Positions 1 to 8,782 of a stretch of 30,873 bases of DNA are shown piece by piece. The stretch lies in IMG/VR virus record IMGVR_UViG_3300035698_017908, positions 1 through 30,873 of that record, one strand, 5' to 3'. The position numbers were made by a program, and so were the translations under genes. The DNA is from a virus. Under the pieces are notes generated by a model that ran no database searches, was not told the origin of the DNA, and saw only the letters and a program-made list of their open reading frames with translations. Numbering within the stretch: position 1 is the stretch's first letter; every line of letters begins with the position of its first letter.

Positions 1-35
1 GTCGCCAAAAACTCATCTGCTATTCTCATAATACA

Positions 36-68
36 GTGGCAGGGGGCAGTTGCCCACCCCCATACCAC
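36..68 (-). terminator. GC-rich stem-loop after the tail tube gene
   Basis: An inverted repeat pairs GTGG (36-39) with CCAC (65-68) and GGGGG (42-46) with CCCCC (57-61). An alternative inner fold is GGGCA-GT-TGCCC (44-55). It starts 8 bases after the tube stop codon, which is where a terminator or mRNA-stabilising hairpin is expected. On the minus strand it is not followed by a clear T-run, so a classical intrinsic terminator is not proven. It may only attenuate transcription or protect the 3' end of the highly expressed sheath-tube message. Confidence 0.5.
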
Positions 69-75
69 GTTGTGC

Positions 76-753
76 TTAGTAGGTCCTCTGCTGTCCAGCA
101 GCGGAGTCTGCTATAGGTTTGACAAGGCCTTCCCATGTAGGCGGCGTAGCTTCAAGCGCCCGCCAAGGCGTAAGAGCTGTAGCCACATACGTGAAGTTCT
201 CATCAGTGGTGATGTCATCGATGGACACACCGGAGCCCGTGTTAAGAATATCGATCTGGTTAATCGACATTCGTGCGGCAATTCCAAGTTCCGTAAGAGC
301 AGTTAACACTACATCAAACGGGGGAATCTGGTCATGATACCAGGCGTAAGAAAGGCTCAACCGACCTTGGAACTCACGCGATGCGGTGATTCCGCTATCC
401 CCTAGTTCCGCGCTATTACGGAACGTAGATGGCGAATCGACACTACGTGCTTGGGCCTGCCTACTATAGTCCAGGGCAGAAGCCCAGAACTTAGCTCGGT
501 CACCAAGTGTTTCAAGTAGGTTGGACCTGTCCATAACCAACATTATCATTGACCCGGCTATTCCACGCTTGCCTCTACTGAATGTACGCGGATTAGCTGA
601 TCCCATAGCATAATTAGGACCCTTCTCCCTGGTGACTGTATAAGATATACCCTGTAAGGTGCCAACCCGGCGACCTGCCATGGTAACCTCACACTCCACA
701 CCAGTGATGGAGTTATAGGTCCGCGTATGCCTAGAGATATAAGGTTCAGCCAT
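76..753 (-). CDS. Tail tube protein (probable)
   Basis: 225 residues, directly downstream of the sheath gene, which is the usual sheath-tube order in contractile phages. The segment around residues 30-75 (GTLQGISYTV, then MGSANPRTFSRGKRGIAGS) resembles tube proteins, where a basic Ser/Arg loop leads into a hydrophobic beta strand. The C-terminal half (about 140-200) has the alternating pattern of a beta barrel and includes PPFDVVLTALTELG. In the family this protein polymerises into the rigid inner tube through which DNA passes. An AGGAGG site sits 6 bases before the ATG. A GC-rich hairpin follows the stop. The assignment rests on position plus motif resemblance; a related structural role such as a tail terminator is less likely. 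Confidence 0.65.
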   Translation of the reverse strand: MAEPYISRHTRTYNSITGVECEVTMAGRRVGTLQGISYTVTREKGPNYAMGSANPRTFSRGKRGIAGSMIMLVMDRSNLLETLGDRAKFWASALDYSRQAQARSVDSPSTFRNSAELGDSGITASREFQGRLSLSYAWYHDQIPPFDVVLTALTELGIAARMSINQIDILNTGSGVSIDDITTDENFTYVATALTPWRALEATPPTWEGLVKPIADSAAGQQRTY

Positions 754-763
754 TTTTTACCTC

Positions 764-2104
764 CTATCGGCGTAGGCCAACCCTAACTGTAATGTGCCTG
801 ATCTCTTCGTTGATCCAGAGTTTCAGATCAATGATGAGTTGTCCAAGCACCTGCATTGCACGTGTATAGATCAGGTCGTAGTCCCAACGCTCTAGCGCGT
901 CGCCACGCAGAAGCTTCAGTCCTTCATCGAGTGCCTCTTGTAGGGCTTCTCGGTTTGTTGTGCTATTGGTCAACCGAATAAACGGATTGGCCGCGGCACG
1001 TACCTGATCAATAGCTTCATGGACTATGCGTACTGTAGTAATACGTACGAAGTCCGAACGCACATACTCACTGATTCGGTGTGCACCGGTCATTGCATCA
1101 TATACCTGGTACTGGCCCAGCTTACGACACGACGCGATAATCCTACTACCAGCAAGTGAATCTGCCTGTGACGAGGACATATTTCGTATGGCCTCTGCAC
1201 CCGGCAGGGGAATATTCCTCGGTGCTTCATACGTGGGCGTGGCTGCGATCAGCCCTGCAAACGCGGCAGCACCATTGTTGTTGTAGTACCTTAGTGTGGG
1301 ATACAGACGGATACCAAGAGAGTTACGGAAACGTTCCCATCCAGCATAAACAGCAATGTAAGCACCGATATCGATGTTATTGCCGTTTGCGTCCGTGTCT
1401 ACTACACCGGTCATGGTCTCGTCGGCAGTAGCCCAGAACTCGTAGTTCTCTGGATCACCGTCTGCACCAGTGTCCGTAGTGCCATCATACTCCGTAAAGG
1501 CAGCGCCTTGTGTACCGGAGGTATCATATGCTGCAAGTGCAGTTACCCACGTGGCCATCTCACCTAAGGTGGGTTTGCCTGTGGTAGTTGTAGCTGCGGT
1601 AGGGGCAGTAGCACCAATCACGCCGAAGCGTGCGGTAAACTCACGGGTACCGCGATAGCAGTGATTAGCCAACTGATAACCAAAACTGGTATCAGCGGCT
1701 AAACCCGAAGAGTCTATATAAGCCCCAACAGGACATACAATGTCTACTTCGTGGTTTAGAAGTAGACTATAGGCACGTGTTAGTGCGTTGTAACGGTTTA
1801 CATTAGTAAGCGTACTCCACTGTGTTCCAGACCCATCAGAAAGCACAAAGACTTCGATGTTTTCCGCACCGGCACCTTGAGCTTCTATGACAGCCTTAGA
1901 TATCTCCGAAGGAGTACCAGAGGCCAAGTCAAAGTCTGAAATAGAGGAGCCACGCTCGATCCTATAGGGATCTTCAAGGTCTGCACTGGTATTATCCGTA
2001 GTGCCGATAAGCAATACAGTTGGTGCCAATGCCGGACGTGACAGAACTAAACCTTTGTCTGTCACTTCCGCCTTGGTGATCCCAAGATAGTTGTGATCAC
2101 CCAT
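764..2104 (-). CDS. Tail sheath protein
   Basis: 446 residues, in the size range of contractile tail sheaths. The N-terminus (about 1-75) has the typical sheath opening: a short strand, VLLIGTTD, then SDFDLASGTPSEISKAVIEA. The C-terminal part (about 355-446) carries the conserved sheath domain: VRIVHEAIDQVRAAANPFI, a long helix, then a strand ending IRHITVRVGL. The middle is more variable and acidic. In the family, sheath subunits ring the tube and contract to drive it through the envelope. The start is supported by AGGAGA upstream, and the gene is followed after 10 bases by the tube gene. This is the main evidence that the phage is a myovirus. Confidence 0.85.
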   Translation of the reverse strand: MGDHNYLGITKAEVTDKGLVLSRPALAPTVLLIGTTDNTSADLEDPYRIERGSSISDFDLASGTPSEISKAVIEAQGAGAENIEVFVLSDGSGTQWSTLTNVNRYNALTRAYSLLLNHEVDIVCPVGAYIDSSGLAADTSFGYQLANHCYRGTREFTARFGVIGATAPTAATTTTGKPTLGEMATWVTALAAYDTSGTQGAAFTEYDGTTDTGADGDPENYEFWATADETMTGVVDTDANGNNIDIGAYIAVYAGWERFRNSLGIRLYPTLRYYNNNGAAAFAGLIAATPTYEAPRNIPLPGAEAIRNMSSSQADSLAGSRIIASCRKLGQYQVYDAMTGAHRISEYVRSDFVRITTVRIVHEAIDQVRAAANPFIRLTNSTTNREALQEALDEGLKLLRGDALERWDYDLIYTRAMQVLGQLIIDLKLWINEEIRHITVRVGLRR

Positions 2105-2115
2105 GATGCGTTCTC

Positions 2116-3123
2116 CTATGTCTCATTGAATGTTACAGTGACCGGAACACTATCACCGTCATATGTGGGCCGGCCAGTCTTTGGCGCGTTATAGGTCTCC
2201 ATAACACGACTCTGTTTCAGGTTTACGTATAGGGCTATGTGATCAAGCTTTCTTATCTGACGTGTGAATAGGTGTTCAGTACGTATGTGGTAGTCTAATG
2301 GGCGATGGTACATATTTTGCCGCCACTTACCAACCGGCTGGTCGATACCTCGCCTTTCAAACTGCACAACTGGAATTCCGTTAAACTTGAATATCCAGCC
2401 ATTAAACCGCATATACCGATAAAACCAGTAGACCAGCTTCTCAGCATAGTCACTAGTCTGTGCCCACAGGTCAAACCGCACTCTTGCGTCAAGCCACTGA
2501 CCATAAATTTCATGGGCGATTGTTGGCTCTGTACTCTCGATGGTCTCTCTAAACATGGGAGCTTTAAACTTCGTAGGGCGTGCTGAATGTGGATCCGACT
2601 CCGCGATACGCTCCTCCACGACCGCAAAATCAATGTACGCCGCAGGTGCTGTCGGTGTGTCTTTGCGTGTTGCATCAGACTCAAAGTCAACGCCTGCTGA
2701 ATCCCTGGGCTGCGCCCTAGTAAAGATTAGTCCCTTGTCACGATCAAACTCGAGATTATCAGTAATCGCAGGAGCATCGGAGTCCTCGCTTAGACGGACT
2801 TCGCATTTGCTCGGGTTGATTACCTCATCTATAGTATACCTTGCATGGGTGTCTGGGTTAAACAACCTTAAGCCTTTTTCTAATAAAAAAGCATATGGCA
2901 TGTACCCAACATAGTCGTCTCCCTGCTCCTTAGGTATAAAGTACCCCTCATAAGCACGTAGGCTTTCTTCGACGTAAGTATAGAAGTCTTCTAGTGTTCC
3001 GCGGCCCGCATAGCGCTGTGGCTGTACGAGACGGTTCTCTATGTCGCGATGCTTAGCCATATCGGGGTGTATACCGATTACAGCCATCTCATCAAAACGT
3101 TCTAATGTTCCGTCTGCCCACAT
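2116..3123 (-). CDS. Unknown structural protein, neck or tail-completion candidate
   Basis: 335 residues, lying between the connector-type genes and the sheath. I do not recognise a family. The protein is acidic in the middle, with aromatic-rich segments (YWFYRYMRFNGWIFKFNG, about residues 240-257) and a beta-rich C-terminus. The N-terminal third holds a long helix (EDFYTYVEESLRAYEGYF). The start follows the previous stop almost directly (TAA then TATG) with only a distant AGGA, so it is probably translated by coupling. Position suggests a neck, tail-completion or head-tail joining role. This is inference from gene order alone. Confidence 0.55.
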   Translation of the reverse strand: MWADGTLERFDEMAVIGIHPDMAKHRDIENRLVQPQRYAGRGTLEDFYTYVEESLRAYEGYFIPKEQGDDYVGYMPYAFLLEKGLRLFNPDTHARYTIDEVINPSKCEVRLSEDSDAPAITDNLEFDRDKGLIFTRAQPRDSAGVDFESDATRKDTPTAPAAYIDFAVVEERIAESDPHSARPTKFKAPMFRETIESTEPTIAHEIYGQWLDARVRFDLWAQTSDYAEKLVYWFYRYMRFNGWIFKFNGIPVVQFERRGIDQPVGKWRQNMYHRPLDYHIRTEHLFTRQIRKLDHIALYVNLKQSRVMETYNAPKTGRPTYDGDSVPVTVTFNET

Positions 3124-3124
3124 A

Positions 3125-3709
3125 TTATTTAGTTAGTCCTGTATTATGTACCCAGCATCCCCAGAACTCTACTCTACCAAACTTATCTCTATAGTCCTGT
3201 ACCCAGTTTATTTCCCATACTATCTCTATTCTATAGGGCTTCTCCGGGTCACCAGTACCAGCATCAAGAGATACCTCTACTATCTTATCAAGTTTAGTAG
3301 GTTTCTTGTCATACTTAACCCAGATAATCTGGTCTGATATTGATACGCGGCCCTGAGGCGTAAGCTTATTAAGGAAGGCCGCCGTCATAGGGTCAGTAAC
3401 AAACGTCTTTCTGGCTAGTACTTTAGTGTCGGCGTACAGCCAGCCTTCCCCGGTACACCAGGGACAATTGGGGTCTGCTTCCCGTGTGGCAGAGTCCCAA
3501 CAGCTACAATGTCTACCGGTACTGCTTCTTAGGAATACATAGTGTCCGTGTTTGTCTAGTAACCCTGCAAACTCAGCACGTAGATCGATACTGCCGTCAG
3601 ATAGATCGATCCCCGGCCACTCAGAAATACGCTCTGAACTGCCATGGGCATCATACGGACCTAATGTACGACTAACGTTAGTACTAGAACTGGGTTTTCG
3701 TCTTGCCAC
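3125..3709 (-). CDS. Head-tail connector candidate with a four-Cys motif
   Basis: 194 residues, GTG start preceded by AAGGG. It overlaps the end of the upstream gene by 26 bases. Residues 68-85 hold C68-x-C70 and C82-x2-C85 in the context CSCWD...CPWCTGEGW, a likely zinc-binding loop; similar Cys-rich loops followed by TGEGW occur in phage neck or head-closure proteins. The C-terminal half (about 95-190) is beta-rich and ends on the strand EIVWEINWVQDYRDKFG. Position between capsid and sheath genes supports a connector or head-closure job. The exact role is not determined. Confidence 0.6.
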   Translation of the reverse strand: MARRKPSSSTNVSRTLGPYDAHGSSERISEWPGIDLSDGSIDLRAEFAGLLDKHGHYVFLRSSTGRHCSCWDSATREADPNCPWCTGEGWLYADTKVLARKTFVTDPMTAAFLNKLTPQGRVSISDQIIWVKYDKKPTKLDKIVEVSLDAGTGDPEKPYRIEIVWEINWVQDYRDKFGRVEFWGCWVHNTGLTK

Positions 3710-3992
3710 GTGCGCATCCCTTGTTACGGATCATGTCTCGGGACTCGTTCCAATTATCTATGAGTGTCTTGGCATCTACAGTAAGATCGTGGTTAGCGTA
3801 GTCACGCATAGTATCTTGTATAGATACCCCAGCAGCGTTAGCGCTAGCAAAGTAGAATACCATACGGTTAGTGTCTTGGTCTACCTCATAGCGATGTAGT
3901 TTGTGGCCGGAAGCCATTAACGCCGCATAAACGTGTACACGTTCTGTGGTGAATAAGGGTCCTACTTCTCTGTTGTCTATTCTCTTCTGCAT
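3684..3992 (-). CDS. Small unknown protein in the connector region
   Basis: 102 residues, preceded by GGAG 8 bases before the ATG. It has an N-terminal stretch with ALMASGHKLHRYEVDQDTN, then a predicted strand (RMVFYFAS) and a helix running to the basic C-terminus. No family was recognised. The 3' end overlaps the next gene by 26 bases. It sits among the neck-type genes, so a small connector or completion protein is plausible but unproven. Confidence 0.6.
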   Translation of the reverse strand: MQKRIDNREVGPLFTTERVHVYAALMASGHKLHRYEVDQDTNRMVFYFASANAAGVSIQDTMRDYANHDLTVDAKTLIDNWNESRDMIRNKGCARGKTKTQF

Positions 3993-4003
3993 GTCGATCT
4001 CCG

Positions 4004-5488
4004 TTATAGTCTTATGACTCGTGAGTCTGATGCACCCGACACCAGTATCTCGGTGTTATCATCTACTATTACCCTACGTGCGCCGGCTGATAGCCTCGGG
4101 TGGTCGCTACGTAGTGCTTGCTTGGCTGCGCGGTCAGCGCTTGTATTAGCAGTGGGAGAGCTAGTAGCCGTAATAGAATCCCAGGTACGCATATTGTAGT
4201 CGGCGCGCTCACCTAAGAAATTACCAGACTTAACTGCTGTTCTAGGTCCGCTTAGTCCTCTAGCCTTACGCAGTTCTCTAAGTGCTCTATCCCTATCTTT
4301 TAGTGCCTCTTGGCGCTTAGCTATAAGTAAAGGGTTACTACCATTGTACTTAACTATAAAGTCACCAAGTGTCTTTTGCTGGCCGGCTTGTATATCTGCA
4401 AGTAAACGTAGTTGGTCTACTACATCTATAACAGACTGTGCTTTAACAAACTTCTCTGTATTACCATATACATAGTCTCGAGACTGAGCAGTACCTACAT
4501 GGTCACTAGACTCGAGGATACTACGTATGGAGTTCTTTAGGATAATACGGTACAACGTATCATCGTACATAGAGCTTATGGTTGGTCCCAACTCTATGCG
4601 CAGTACCGTAGGCGATGCATATGCTGGCCAGTATACTGTAGTGAACGAGAAGTAGGTATCGTCTTCTAGTTGATACCCACTAGAGTTCGCTATATATGAG
4701 CTATTAACCTGTACAGTTATCTCTGCATTATACGGGAACGTGTATGTTGGGTCCTTAGTCCATATGGCTAAGTTACCCGTAACTGTAACAGCACCAACAG
4801 GATCAGTTATAAGCGCTACTCTAGACGGTGTATCAGACTCTACATCTCTCATCAGGTACTTACCTGTGGAGTCTTCGAAGCCATAGTCCCTGGTATAACC
4901 GTCTGCAGGGGTCATAACTAAAGTTAGTGCGTCACCACTACCGGTTGCTGCTATGGCCTCGCCAAAGTCTACCTCTATTGTGTCTAGTGTGCGTGACTGG
5001 CTAGTAGCAAAGCCTGCGGGTGCAACCGATGATATAGTTAGGTAGCCGACTGCCGCGGCTTCATCTTCTGTGGAACGTATAGGGCCTACGCGTTCTATGT
5101 CATCGCGGTCTGTTATCTCTGCTAACGACACAAAGCGTTCTGAAGTAGTCCTAAACAATACTGTATACGATGCAGCCAGGGCATCACCATCCGATGAGGT
5201 TATATGCCCTCCAGACGCACCAACATCATTACCAACTATAGCCCACGTATAGTTTATCTCTTCTCTTAGTGGTTTACGTGGTACTACGGTAACTGTAAGT
5301 TTGTCTGCTGACAGTATAACGTCAAGGTCTACTGTGTGTCCGCTGGCTGTTTCATAAATGTATATGGTGGACCGTGTTACGGTAGCAGATGCTAGCGCCG
5401 TACTGAACACCGCGCTTAGCGAAGACCTTGGGTCTACACTCGTAGCGCCTATTATAGGTGTTGTAGATGCTATAACTGGAGCCGCCAT
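4004..5488 (-). CDS. Ig-like (Big_5/SbsA-type) repeat protein, probable virion surface or neck protein
   Basis: 494 residues. Residues 1-115 form a bacterial Ig-like domain of the SbsA/Big_5 kind: P-x-I-G-A-T-S-V-D-P near the start, 'SADKLTVTVVPRKPL' in the middle, and 'AASYTVLFRT' as the last strand. A second, more divergent copy spans about 145-285 and ends YFSFTTVYW. From about 300 onward the protein is helical and charged, with coiled-coil-like stretches (RQEALKDRDRALRELRKARG). Ig-like domains in phages usually decorate capsid, neck or tail and bind cell-surface glycans. The gene lies after the capsid and before the connector genes. A good AAAGGA site precedes the ATG. Confidence 0.7.
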   Translation of the reverse strand: MAAPVIASTTPIIGATSVDPRSSLSAVFSTALASATVTRSTIYIYETASGHTVDLDVILSADKLTVTVVPRKPLREEINYTWAIVGNDVGASGGHITSSDGDALAASYTVLFRTTSERFVSLAEITDRDDIERVGPIRSTEDEAAAVGYLTISSVAPAGFATSQSRTLDTIEVDFGEAIAATGSGDALTLVMTPADGYTRDYGFEDSTGKYLMRDVESDTPSRVALITDPVGAVTVTGNLAIWTKDPTYTFPYNAEITVQVNSSYIANSSGYQLEDDTYFSFTTVYWPAYASPTVLRIELGPTISSMYDDTLYRIILKNSIRSILESSDHVGTAQSRDYVYGNTEKFVKAQSVIDVVDQLRLLADIQAGQQKTLGDFIVKYNGSNPLLIAKRQEALKDRDRALRELRKARGLSGPRTAVKSGNFLGERADYNMRTWDSITATSSPTANTSADRAAKQALRSDHPRLSAGARRVIVDDNTEILVSGASDSRVIRL

Positions 5489-5490
5489 TA

Positions 5491-5967
5491 TCAGTTTCCT
5501 TTATTCTTTATAAAGTTCTGGAACGCTGATTGGGCATCTTTTGCACGTGCTTCACGCTCTTCAGGCGAGTGGTGATCGAGTAGAGATACGGTACGCACAC
5601 CAACATCGAACTCCTCTATTATAGGCGATGCGGTCTTCTTTTCGGCAAGCCTAACGAATTTAACTGCATAATCATGTGCCTTATCTATCCAGCTCATACA
5701 CGCAGAAGCATCTTTTATGTCGCCAGCTGCGTTAAGATCTTGGAGTATCTCTGACATACGATTAAGCAAGTAGATAGTCTTAATCTTTACCTGCCGCGCT
5801 ATCATTTTAGTGTCATCGTTAAACGTACTACGTAGTTGTTCTACTAAGAGTGTTTTTAGTTGGTCTTTGAGGGCGTCGGCGTCTATACCAGTAAGGAAGG
5901 TGTGTAACTCTTGGTCTATACTGTTAAGTTGCTCTGTTCCATGTGAAAAGGCATCTGCTAGTCGCAT
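5491..5967 (-). CDS. Unknown helical protein downstream of the capsid gene
   Basis: 158 residues, almost entirely helical and charged, with no membrane segment. Heptad-like spacing is visible in the first 75 residues (QLNSIDQELHTFL, LKDQLKTLLVEQLRSTF). No family was recognised. AGGAG stands 6 bases before the ATG. It is the first gene after the hairpin that follows the capsid gene and is two bases from the Ig-like gene. A head-completion or capsid-associated role is possible from position only. Confidence 0.6.
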   Translation of the reverse strand: MRLADAFSHGTEQLNSIDQELHTFLTGIDADALKDQLKTLLVEQLRSTFNDDTKMIARQVKIKTIYLLNRMSEILQDLNAAGDIKDASACMSWIDKAHDYAVKFVRLAEKKTASPIIEEFDVGVRTVSLLDHHSPEEREARAKDAQSAFQNFIKNKGN

Positions 5968-6000
5968 TATTATCTCCTGCTATGCTGTCGTCGTAATAAA

Positions 6001-6040
6001 GACGAGGGCGACCCCCCAAAGGGGGAGCCGCCACATCGTC
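6001..6040 (-). terminator. Strong hairpin between capsid gene and next gene
   Basis: GACGA (6001-6005) pairs with TCGTC (6036-6040), GGC (6007-6009) with GCC (6027-6029), and CCCCC (6012-6016) with GGGGG (6021-6025), leaving a small CAAA loop. On the minus strand it is followed by CTTTATTA, a short T-rich stretch. It lies 28 bases beyond the capsid stop codon. I read it as a partial terminator or an mRNA-stabilising element that sets capsid expression above that of the genes downstream. Confidence 0.6.
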
Positions 6041-6067
6041 TTGTCATGTACGTCTATGCATCCGGTA

Positions 6068-7417
6068 CTATATACCGGTCACACCTGTAGGCAGAGTACC
6101 CGTACCCTGTTGCCAGGTCCGGACATCTTCCCAGTCATACCCGCGGACGAGTTTGACATTCTTGATCTGTGCGGCTGCTTCACCTTCATTGTCTACGGCG
6201 ATAGCATAGCGCTCACGGATCTTCGCATAACGAACATCGCGGAAAGGATCGTCCCAGCTCTCACTGGTGGGATCCTCGTCCTGTACCAGGACGCCTAGTT
6301 CGTTCCGGTCAGCCATGATGATATCCGTTCGCTGAGTTGTGTTATCAAAGCGGATGAACGGACTCACAACAATCGTGAGCGGTGCGGGGAACATGTTGGG
6401 TACATCAACGTAAGTGGAAGCCTGGAAATTGGCCTGTGGGTTGCCGCCCGAAAGCGCTGTACCCGCAGAAGGACCCAGGTTAACACCACCGCTGAATGGG
6501 AATGTTGGGCTCTGACCCGGTGAACCCTGCAGAGGCTGCCACATCGGTCCGCCGTTAGCGAAGCCGAAGGCGCGGAGCTCTGGTGAGCGCGCAAAGATGA
6601 GCCACCCAAGCGCATTCATAAGCAAGGTGTTAGGTAAGAAGCCCTGGTTGATCAGGTCCGCATACGTTACGAACAGATCGTCCAGAGTGAGAGTACCGTT
6701 AAGCTCACCGGAGGAGTCACGACCACTTGTGTTACCGTGTGTGGCGTTACTGGTATTAAGATTATCATACGAGATCGCGGTCTCGTTGGTAATCATATTA
6801 GATACCTTTTCCTCTTTGTGGCGAGCAAGGGCGCGACCTGCGGCCCTGTAATAGAGGCTCATCACGTCGAACATGGAGTAGCGTAGGACCTCTTCCGAGA
6901 TCTTGAACGCTAGACCGGACTTGCCGATCTTTGCGGTCACGATACCGGCCGCCTCAATCGTACCCTCGGGGTATTCCTGAGCCGGACCGATGTCTTCAGC
7001 ACCCATACTGTTAGTGATAGCGGGATAGGTGATGGTTTCTCCGTGGAAGTTAATCCTACGGAGTAGGCTGGTCAGTACCAACTGCGGCTCTGCGGCTTCG
7101 CGAACTACAGTTGTGATCAGCTTGGGGAAAAAGAGCGTAGCCTTGTCGGGCTGCAAGATATCAATCATTTGACTGAAATCAACGGCATGTTTGTGCCGCT
7201 CTGCCGGATCGTATTGAAGACGATCTTCAGTATTAGCCCAGCCGTTGTTGCGCCATACATGCTCTAAGAAGCTATACTTCTTCGCGTCATCGGCATCGGC
7301 AACTAGCGCACTAGTATCCGTTCCGTCTAGGCGAGAGGTAAGAGCTTCCTCGACCGCGCCGGCCACAAGCTTTTCAAAGGCGCTCTTCTCCACCTTGATA
7401 TCGATGGACGTTGACAT
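6068..7417 (-). CDS. Major capsid protein (HK97 fold, probable)
   Basis: 449 residues. After an N-terminal arm (1-110) comes the region typical of HK97-like capsids: paired strands (INFHGETITYPAIT, about 138-152), an E-loop-like stretch (GTIEAAGIVTAKIGKSGLAFKIS), then the spine helix segment (VMSLYYRAAGRALARHKEEKV). The C-terminal third has the axial-domain pattern, ending in a strand with RERYAIAVDNEGEAA. The gene is downstream of protease/scaffold and a decoration-type gene, the usual head order. A near-perfect AAGGAGG sits before the ATG, and the codons look more GC-ending than in the flanking accessory genes, both consistent with high expression. A strong hairpin follows the stop. Confidence 0.85.
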   Translation of the reverse strand: MSTSIDIKVEKSAFEKLVAGAVEEALTSRLDGTDTSALVADADDAKKYSFLEHVWRNNGWANTEDRLQYDPAERHKHAVDFSQMIDILQPDKATLFFPKLITTVVREAAEPQLVLTSLLRRINFHGETITYPAITNSMGAEDIGPAQEYPEGTIEAAGIVTAKIGKSGLAFKISEEVLRYSMFDVMSLYYRAAGRALARHKEEKVSNMITNETAISYDNLNTSNATHGNTSGRDSSGELNGTLTLDDLFVTYADLINQGFLPNTLLMNALGWLIFARSPELRAFGFANGGPMWQPLQGSPGQSPTFPFSGGVNLGPSAGTALSGGNPQANFQASTYVDVPNMFPAPLTIVVSPFIRFDNTTQRTDIIMADRNELGVLVQDEDPTSESWDDPFRDVRYAKIRERYAIAVDNEGEAAAQIKNVKLVRGYDWEDVRTWQQGTGTLPTGVTGI

Positions 7418-7432
7418 TATTGGTCCTCCTTC

Positions 7433-8275
7433 TTACATCAAGGTGATGTTAATACGACAGTAGTACGAGGCCTGATCCATAGACAACCACTTGGGTTTTC
7501 CTGTGGTGTCTTTACCCGGCAGGGACAACCCGCGGACAGGGCTCAACAGGTCAAGGCGGCTACGCGATTCTGTTCCGTAAGGAATTTCCGCCATCATGAT
7601 TACGCGACCGGCAATCTGATCAACTGAATCAGATGAGGGGTCAAAATAGGTCGGGCAACCCTGATAAAGATCACCAGCACCTGTGCCCGCATAAGGCTTT
7701 ACCAGGGTACCGGGAGCAAGACTGGACTGGCCGGAAAGGCCAATTGTAGCAACTTCAACGTAGTAGTCGCATACCAGTGTTACTGCAAGTTGTTTCTCGA
7801 AGTTAATGCGCACATAGCGCATTGCGTCCGAGTAGACGTTACCCTGCATCCAGCCAACGGGAGAGTTGGCAGGCAGTGTGGCCGAAGCCGCACCAGCAGC
7901 AGTAACTAGAGCTGTCTGATCATCAACATCAACTGCATAGCTGACGTCGTTTGCTGTATAAGTGATAGGCTGCGCAGCGCCCGAGCTATTAGCAGGGACG
8001 ATTCGCGGTGCGAAACCACTAGCAAACTTTTTGGCGTCGTATGTGTTTCCATACTCATCGTAGTTAGTAAGCGTACGATCAATAGAAACAATACGACCGG
8101 CGAGGAGGGTGAACCACTCGTTATCTAGCTTATTCTGTAGAACTACAGGTAGCCAGGGAGCGGAACGGCCCCCGTCACCCAGAGGCGGACGGTCACCTAC
8201 CGCGATCTCTTGATAGAGATCATAGCCGGTAACAGCATAGCCCCTTTCAGTCTTCACCGAACGGGTGATAGCCAT
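7433..8275 (-). CDS. Capsid decoration / head-stabilisation candidate
   Basis: 280 residues, between protease/scaffold and major capsid protein, the standard location for head decoration proteins. It looks beta-rich, with many Gly/Pro/Ala turns and no long helices (for example WLPVVLQNKLDNEWFTLLAG, about 42-61, and YYVEVATIGLSGQSSLAPG near the middle). No catalytic motif is visible. GGAGGAG precedes the ATG. Family knowledge suggests such proteins bind the mature shell and stabilise it against internal DNA pressure. The call is from order and composition, not from a recognised sequence signature. Confidence 0.5.
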   Translation of the reverse strand: MAITRSVKTERGYAVTGYDLYQEIAVGDRPPLGDGGRSAPWLPVVLQNKLDNEWFTLLAGRIVSIDRTLTNYDEYGNTYDAKKFASGFAPRIVPANSSGAAQPITYTANDVSYAVDVDDQTALVTAAGAASATLPANSPVGWMQGNVYSDAMRYVRINFEKQLAVTLVCDYYVEVATIGLSGQSSLAPGTLVKPYAGTGAGDLYQGCPTYFDPSSDSVDQIAGRVIMMAEIPYGTESRSRLDLLSPVRGLSLPGKDTTGKPKWLSMDQASYYCRINITLM

Positions 8276-8296
8276 CTAATACTCCTCCAACGGGTA

Positions 8297-8782
8297 CTAT
8301 TTATTCCCCAAGAGCTTCTGTACGCGCTCAAGGTTTGTCAGCTTCACAGGTGCAAGTACAGTCTGCACATCTTCAGTGTCTTGTAGATCCAGATCACCAC
8401 CTTCTGTCGCAGAGGCAACTACGGGGGTAACGGGAGGAGTAACCGGTGCTACGTCTGTAACGAGGCTCTCTATCATAGTAGATGCTTCAGTACGTAAGTC
8501 GCAGGCCGTATCCTTCAACGATACCATGTCACGCTCATTGAGACCCTTGATGTATGCTTCCTTATCCTTATCGGACAAGTCGGTTACATCCTTCCGGCCG
8601 AGTTTTACCCGTAGGCCGAAAATCTCATTAACAAGCGTATCCTGTAGCTCAGTAGTCATAGTCCCGTTAGAGGCTTTGACTTCTGCAAGCTCCTTGTCTA
8701 GGAGGGTATTCTGGCTCTTTGCATCAGCAAGGTTCTTCTCCAGGTCTTTGACCTGGTCTTGAAGCAGCTTCAGCTCGTCCAT
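8297..8782 (-). CDS. Nested in-frame scaffold protein (alternative start)
   Basis: Within the protease/scaffold gene, ATG at 8782 (Met540) is preceded by GGAGG with an 8-base spacer, a full-strength site. Translation from it gives 161 residues: a coiled coil (MDELKLLQDQVKDLEKN...) and an acidic, Pro/Val-rich region ending in a basic KLTNLERVQKLLGNK tail, the layout expected of a scaffold with a capsid-binding C-terminus. Lambda C/Nu3 is the established example of a scaffold made from an internal start in the protease gene. That this start is used here is inferred. Confidence 0.5.
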   Translation of the reverse strand: MDELKLLQDQVKDLEKNLADAKSQNTLLDKELAEVKASNGTMTTELQDTLVNEIFGLRVKLGRKDVTDLSDKDKEAYIKGLNERDMVSLKDTACDLRTEASTMIESLVTDVAPVTPPVTPVVASATEGGDLDLQDTEDVQTVLAPVKLTNLERVQKLLGNK

